Assembly: GCA_011051745.1 (NCBI GenBank)
Contig: DRKO01000062.1
Span: forward strand, 1-6,680
Direction: 5' to 3'
Length of the DNA: 6,680 nt
Source of the DNA: Chloroflexota bacterium
Lineage (GTDB): Bacteria > Chloroflexota > Anaerolineae > Aggregatilineales > UBA3940
Shown: in pieces, positions 5,371 to 6,680 of the stretch
Layout of the letters: every line of letters starts with the position of its first letter
How positions within the stretch are numbered: the stretch's first letter is position 1
Translations under genes and position numbers: made by a program
Notes under the pieces: generated by a model
The model's database searches: none
The model's input: the letters and a program-made list of their open reading frames with translations, nothing else
Told to the model about the DNA's origin: nothing

Positions 5371-6680
5371 ATGATCACACGCACTGCATCCTTCATCCGG
5401 ACTCACCGCTGGGGAGCGTTCGTCGTCGCCACCTATCTGGCGCTGGGGGTTGTTTTCAGCGTTGTTAACCCCATCCACGAGGCGACCGACGAATTGCGCC
5501 ACTACCGCTACGTGCGCTACATCGCTGACTACGGACGGCTGCCCGTCCAGTCTGCCGGGGAGGGCAACGCCCAGGCCCATCATCCGCCGCTCTACTATGC
5601 CACTGCCGCGCTGGCGAGCTTCTGGGTGCATCCCGCCGACCCGCTTGGCGATCCGTTGAGCAACCCCCAGTGGGGATTCCGAAACTGGGAAGTCGGCACG
5701 GATAACAAGAACCTGTATCTGCATGGCCCTGATGAAGCGTGGCCTTACCGTGATGAGGCGCTGGCTGCCCATCTGGCCCGCTGGGTGACCCTCCTCTGGG
5801 GGGCGGGCGCGGTCGCGCTGACCTATGCCCTCGGCAGGGTGCTGCTACCCGAACAGGAGCCGGTGGCCGTCACGGCGGCGATGCTCGTTGCCCTCAACCC
5901 GATGTTCCTGTATCTGGGGGCAGCGGTTAACAACGACGTGCCCGCCGCCCTGATCGGCGCGGCGATCACATACGTGGCCCTGATCATCGTCCGGGACGGC
6001 CTGACGATGCGCCGGATCATCGCTCTGGGGGTGCTCTACGGGCTGGCGTCGCTCGTCAAGTTCAATCTGGTTGCCATGCTGGGCGTGATCGAAGCGGGGC
6101 TGTTTCTGGGGCTTCTTGTACCCTCAGGCGGGGGTGGGCCGGAGAACGGCCATCCCTCTCGCTGGCGGGCCTTCCTCCGTGCGAACGTGATCATTCTGGG
6201 GCTGACGCTTCTGATCTCCGGCTGGTGGTACGTCCGTAACACGATTCTCTACGGGGAACCGACCGGCTTCCTGCGCCTCACGGAAATCTGGGGAGTGCGT
6301 GACCCACGAGCCGGGGTCAGGCTGGCCGGGCGCGAACTGCGCTATGCGTGGACGAGTCTCTGGGGGCGCTTCGGCTATGGTCAGATTCCCCTGCCGGATA
6401 GCCTCTACATCGCGGTGGCTGTGCTATGCGGGCTGGGGCTTCTGGGATTGATCGCCTATCTGGTGCGGGAGCGCTGCGCCCTCTCCCCCGCCCGGTGGGG
6501 AATGTTCGGCCTCCTGATGATGGCGGTGCTGGTCAACTTCGCCGTGCTGTACGCCTATATCACCATCAGTCCGGCGGGAGCAATGGGGCGCTTCTTCTTC
6601 CCCGGCCTGCCCGCCTTTGCCACCCTGATCGCGGTGGGGCTGATCGCCCTCTGGCCGGAGAGACTGCAACCCTTCGTGGC
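5371..6680 (+). CDS. GT-C membrane glycosyltransferase (PMT/DUF2142-like), 3' end outside the window
   Basis: The frame is open from ATG 5371 to the window end, 436 complete codons with no stop. After a first membrane helix (about 13-32) the external loop has NPIHEATDELRHY (33-45), with the acidic residues expected of a GT-C active site, then AHHPPLYY (69-76). Later motifs are AAVNNDVPAAL (around Asn187-Asp189), GWWYVRNTILYGEPTG (284-299) and GRFFFPGLPA (406-415), which replaces the more usual Q-G-R-x-L-F-P-A-L-P-A form. This pattern is typical of dolichyl-phosphate-mannose-type or DUF2142 proteins, which move sugars from polyprenyl-phosphate donors at the outer membrane face. Most of the helices are present, and perhaps a last helix and tail are missing. 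It is divergent from the SleB-like gene and only distantly similar to the glycosyltransferase at 3141. Donor and acceptor are unknown. Confidence 0.85.
   Translation, partial: MITRTASFIRTHRWGAFVVATYLALGVVFSVVNPIHEATDELRHYRYVRYIADYGRLPVQSAGEGNAQAHHPPLYYATAALASFWVHPADPLGDPLSNPQWGFRNWEVGTDNKNLYLHGPDEAWPYRDEALAAHLARWVTLLWGAGAVALTYALGRVLLPEQEPVAVTAAMLVALNPMFLYLGAAVNNDVPAALIGAAITYVALIIVRDGLTMRRIIALGVLYGLASLVKFNLVAMLGVIEAGLFLGLLVPSGGGGPENGHPSRWRAFLRANVIILGLTLLISGWWYVRNTILYGEPTGFLRLTEIWGVRDPRAGVRLAGRELRYAWTSLWGRFGYGQIPLPDSLYIAVAVLCGLGLLGLIAYLVRERCALSPARWGMFGLLMMAVLVNFAVLYAYITISPAGAMGRFFFPGLPAFATLIAVGLIALWPERLQPFV

Noticed and set aside
5209..5772. Minus-strand open frame across the divergent region and the start of the second glycosyltransferase
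   Set aside because: It overlaps the HEATDE and HHPPLYY region of a real GT-C protein and both promoters, and its translation has no family features.
1..6680. CRISPR array, tRNA or rRNA genes
   Set aside because: No spaced identical repeats, no cloverleaf-like block and no rRNA-like sequence was seen on reading; a dedicated tRNA scan was not possible.

Overview
The window is GC-rich, with dense, confidently read genes. It looks like chromosomal DNA from a Chloroflexota-like (Anaerolineae-type) bacterium. This is an inference: large GT-C membrane glycosyltransferases beside AlkP-superfamily phosphohydrolases, TTG/GTG starts, and TAAAAT-type -10 boxes placed directly against start codons are all familiar there. 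No rRNA or single-copy marker is present to prove it.

Layout. Positions 1-162 hold the last 53 codons of a transposase, probably ISKra4 family, followed by a probable IS end near 184. A sigma70-like promoter (202-230) and a strong 11-bp hairpin (235-269) lead into sat (330-1562, TTG start), an ATP sulfurylase with all its family motifs. After a 90-bp spacer with an imperfect 32-nt-period repeat that could pair with the next Shine-Dalgarno come an AlkP-superfamily phosphodiesterase/phosphomutase-like gene (1653-3104, GTG start) and, 36 bp on, a GT39/PMT-like membrane glycosyltransferase (3141-4487). The three genes run in one direction with no obvious terminator between them, so they may be co-transcribed. 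A convergent gene on the minus strand (4499-5212), only 11 bp away, encodes a membrane-anchored, Pro/Thr-linker protein with a SleB-like cell-wall hydrolase domain. A 158-bp divergent intergenic region separates it from a second GT-C glycosyltransferase (5371 to beyond 6680), which is cut by the window end.

How it may work together. Apart from sat, the genes point to the cell envelope: two polyprenyl-phosphate-sugar-dependent glycosyltransferases, a phosphohydrolase of a family common beside such enzymes, and a wall hydrolase. Sat activates sulfate to APS. No APS kinase, APS reductase or sulfotransferase is visible, so a link between sulfate activation and surface glycans is only a hypothesis.

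The most interesting signals are non-coding. The divergent promoters at 5213-5370 each place the ATG exactly 9 nt after the -10 box with no Shine-Dalgarno, which suggests leaderless mRNAs. There is a hairpin at the predicted 5' end of the sat transcript, a near-perfect 14-bp hairpin early in the 3141 gene, and a G-quadruplex-capable tract opposite the Pro/Thr linker. I see no convincing evidence of a wholly new multi-gene system.
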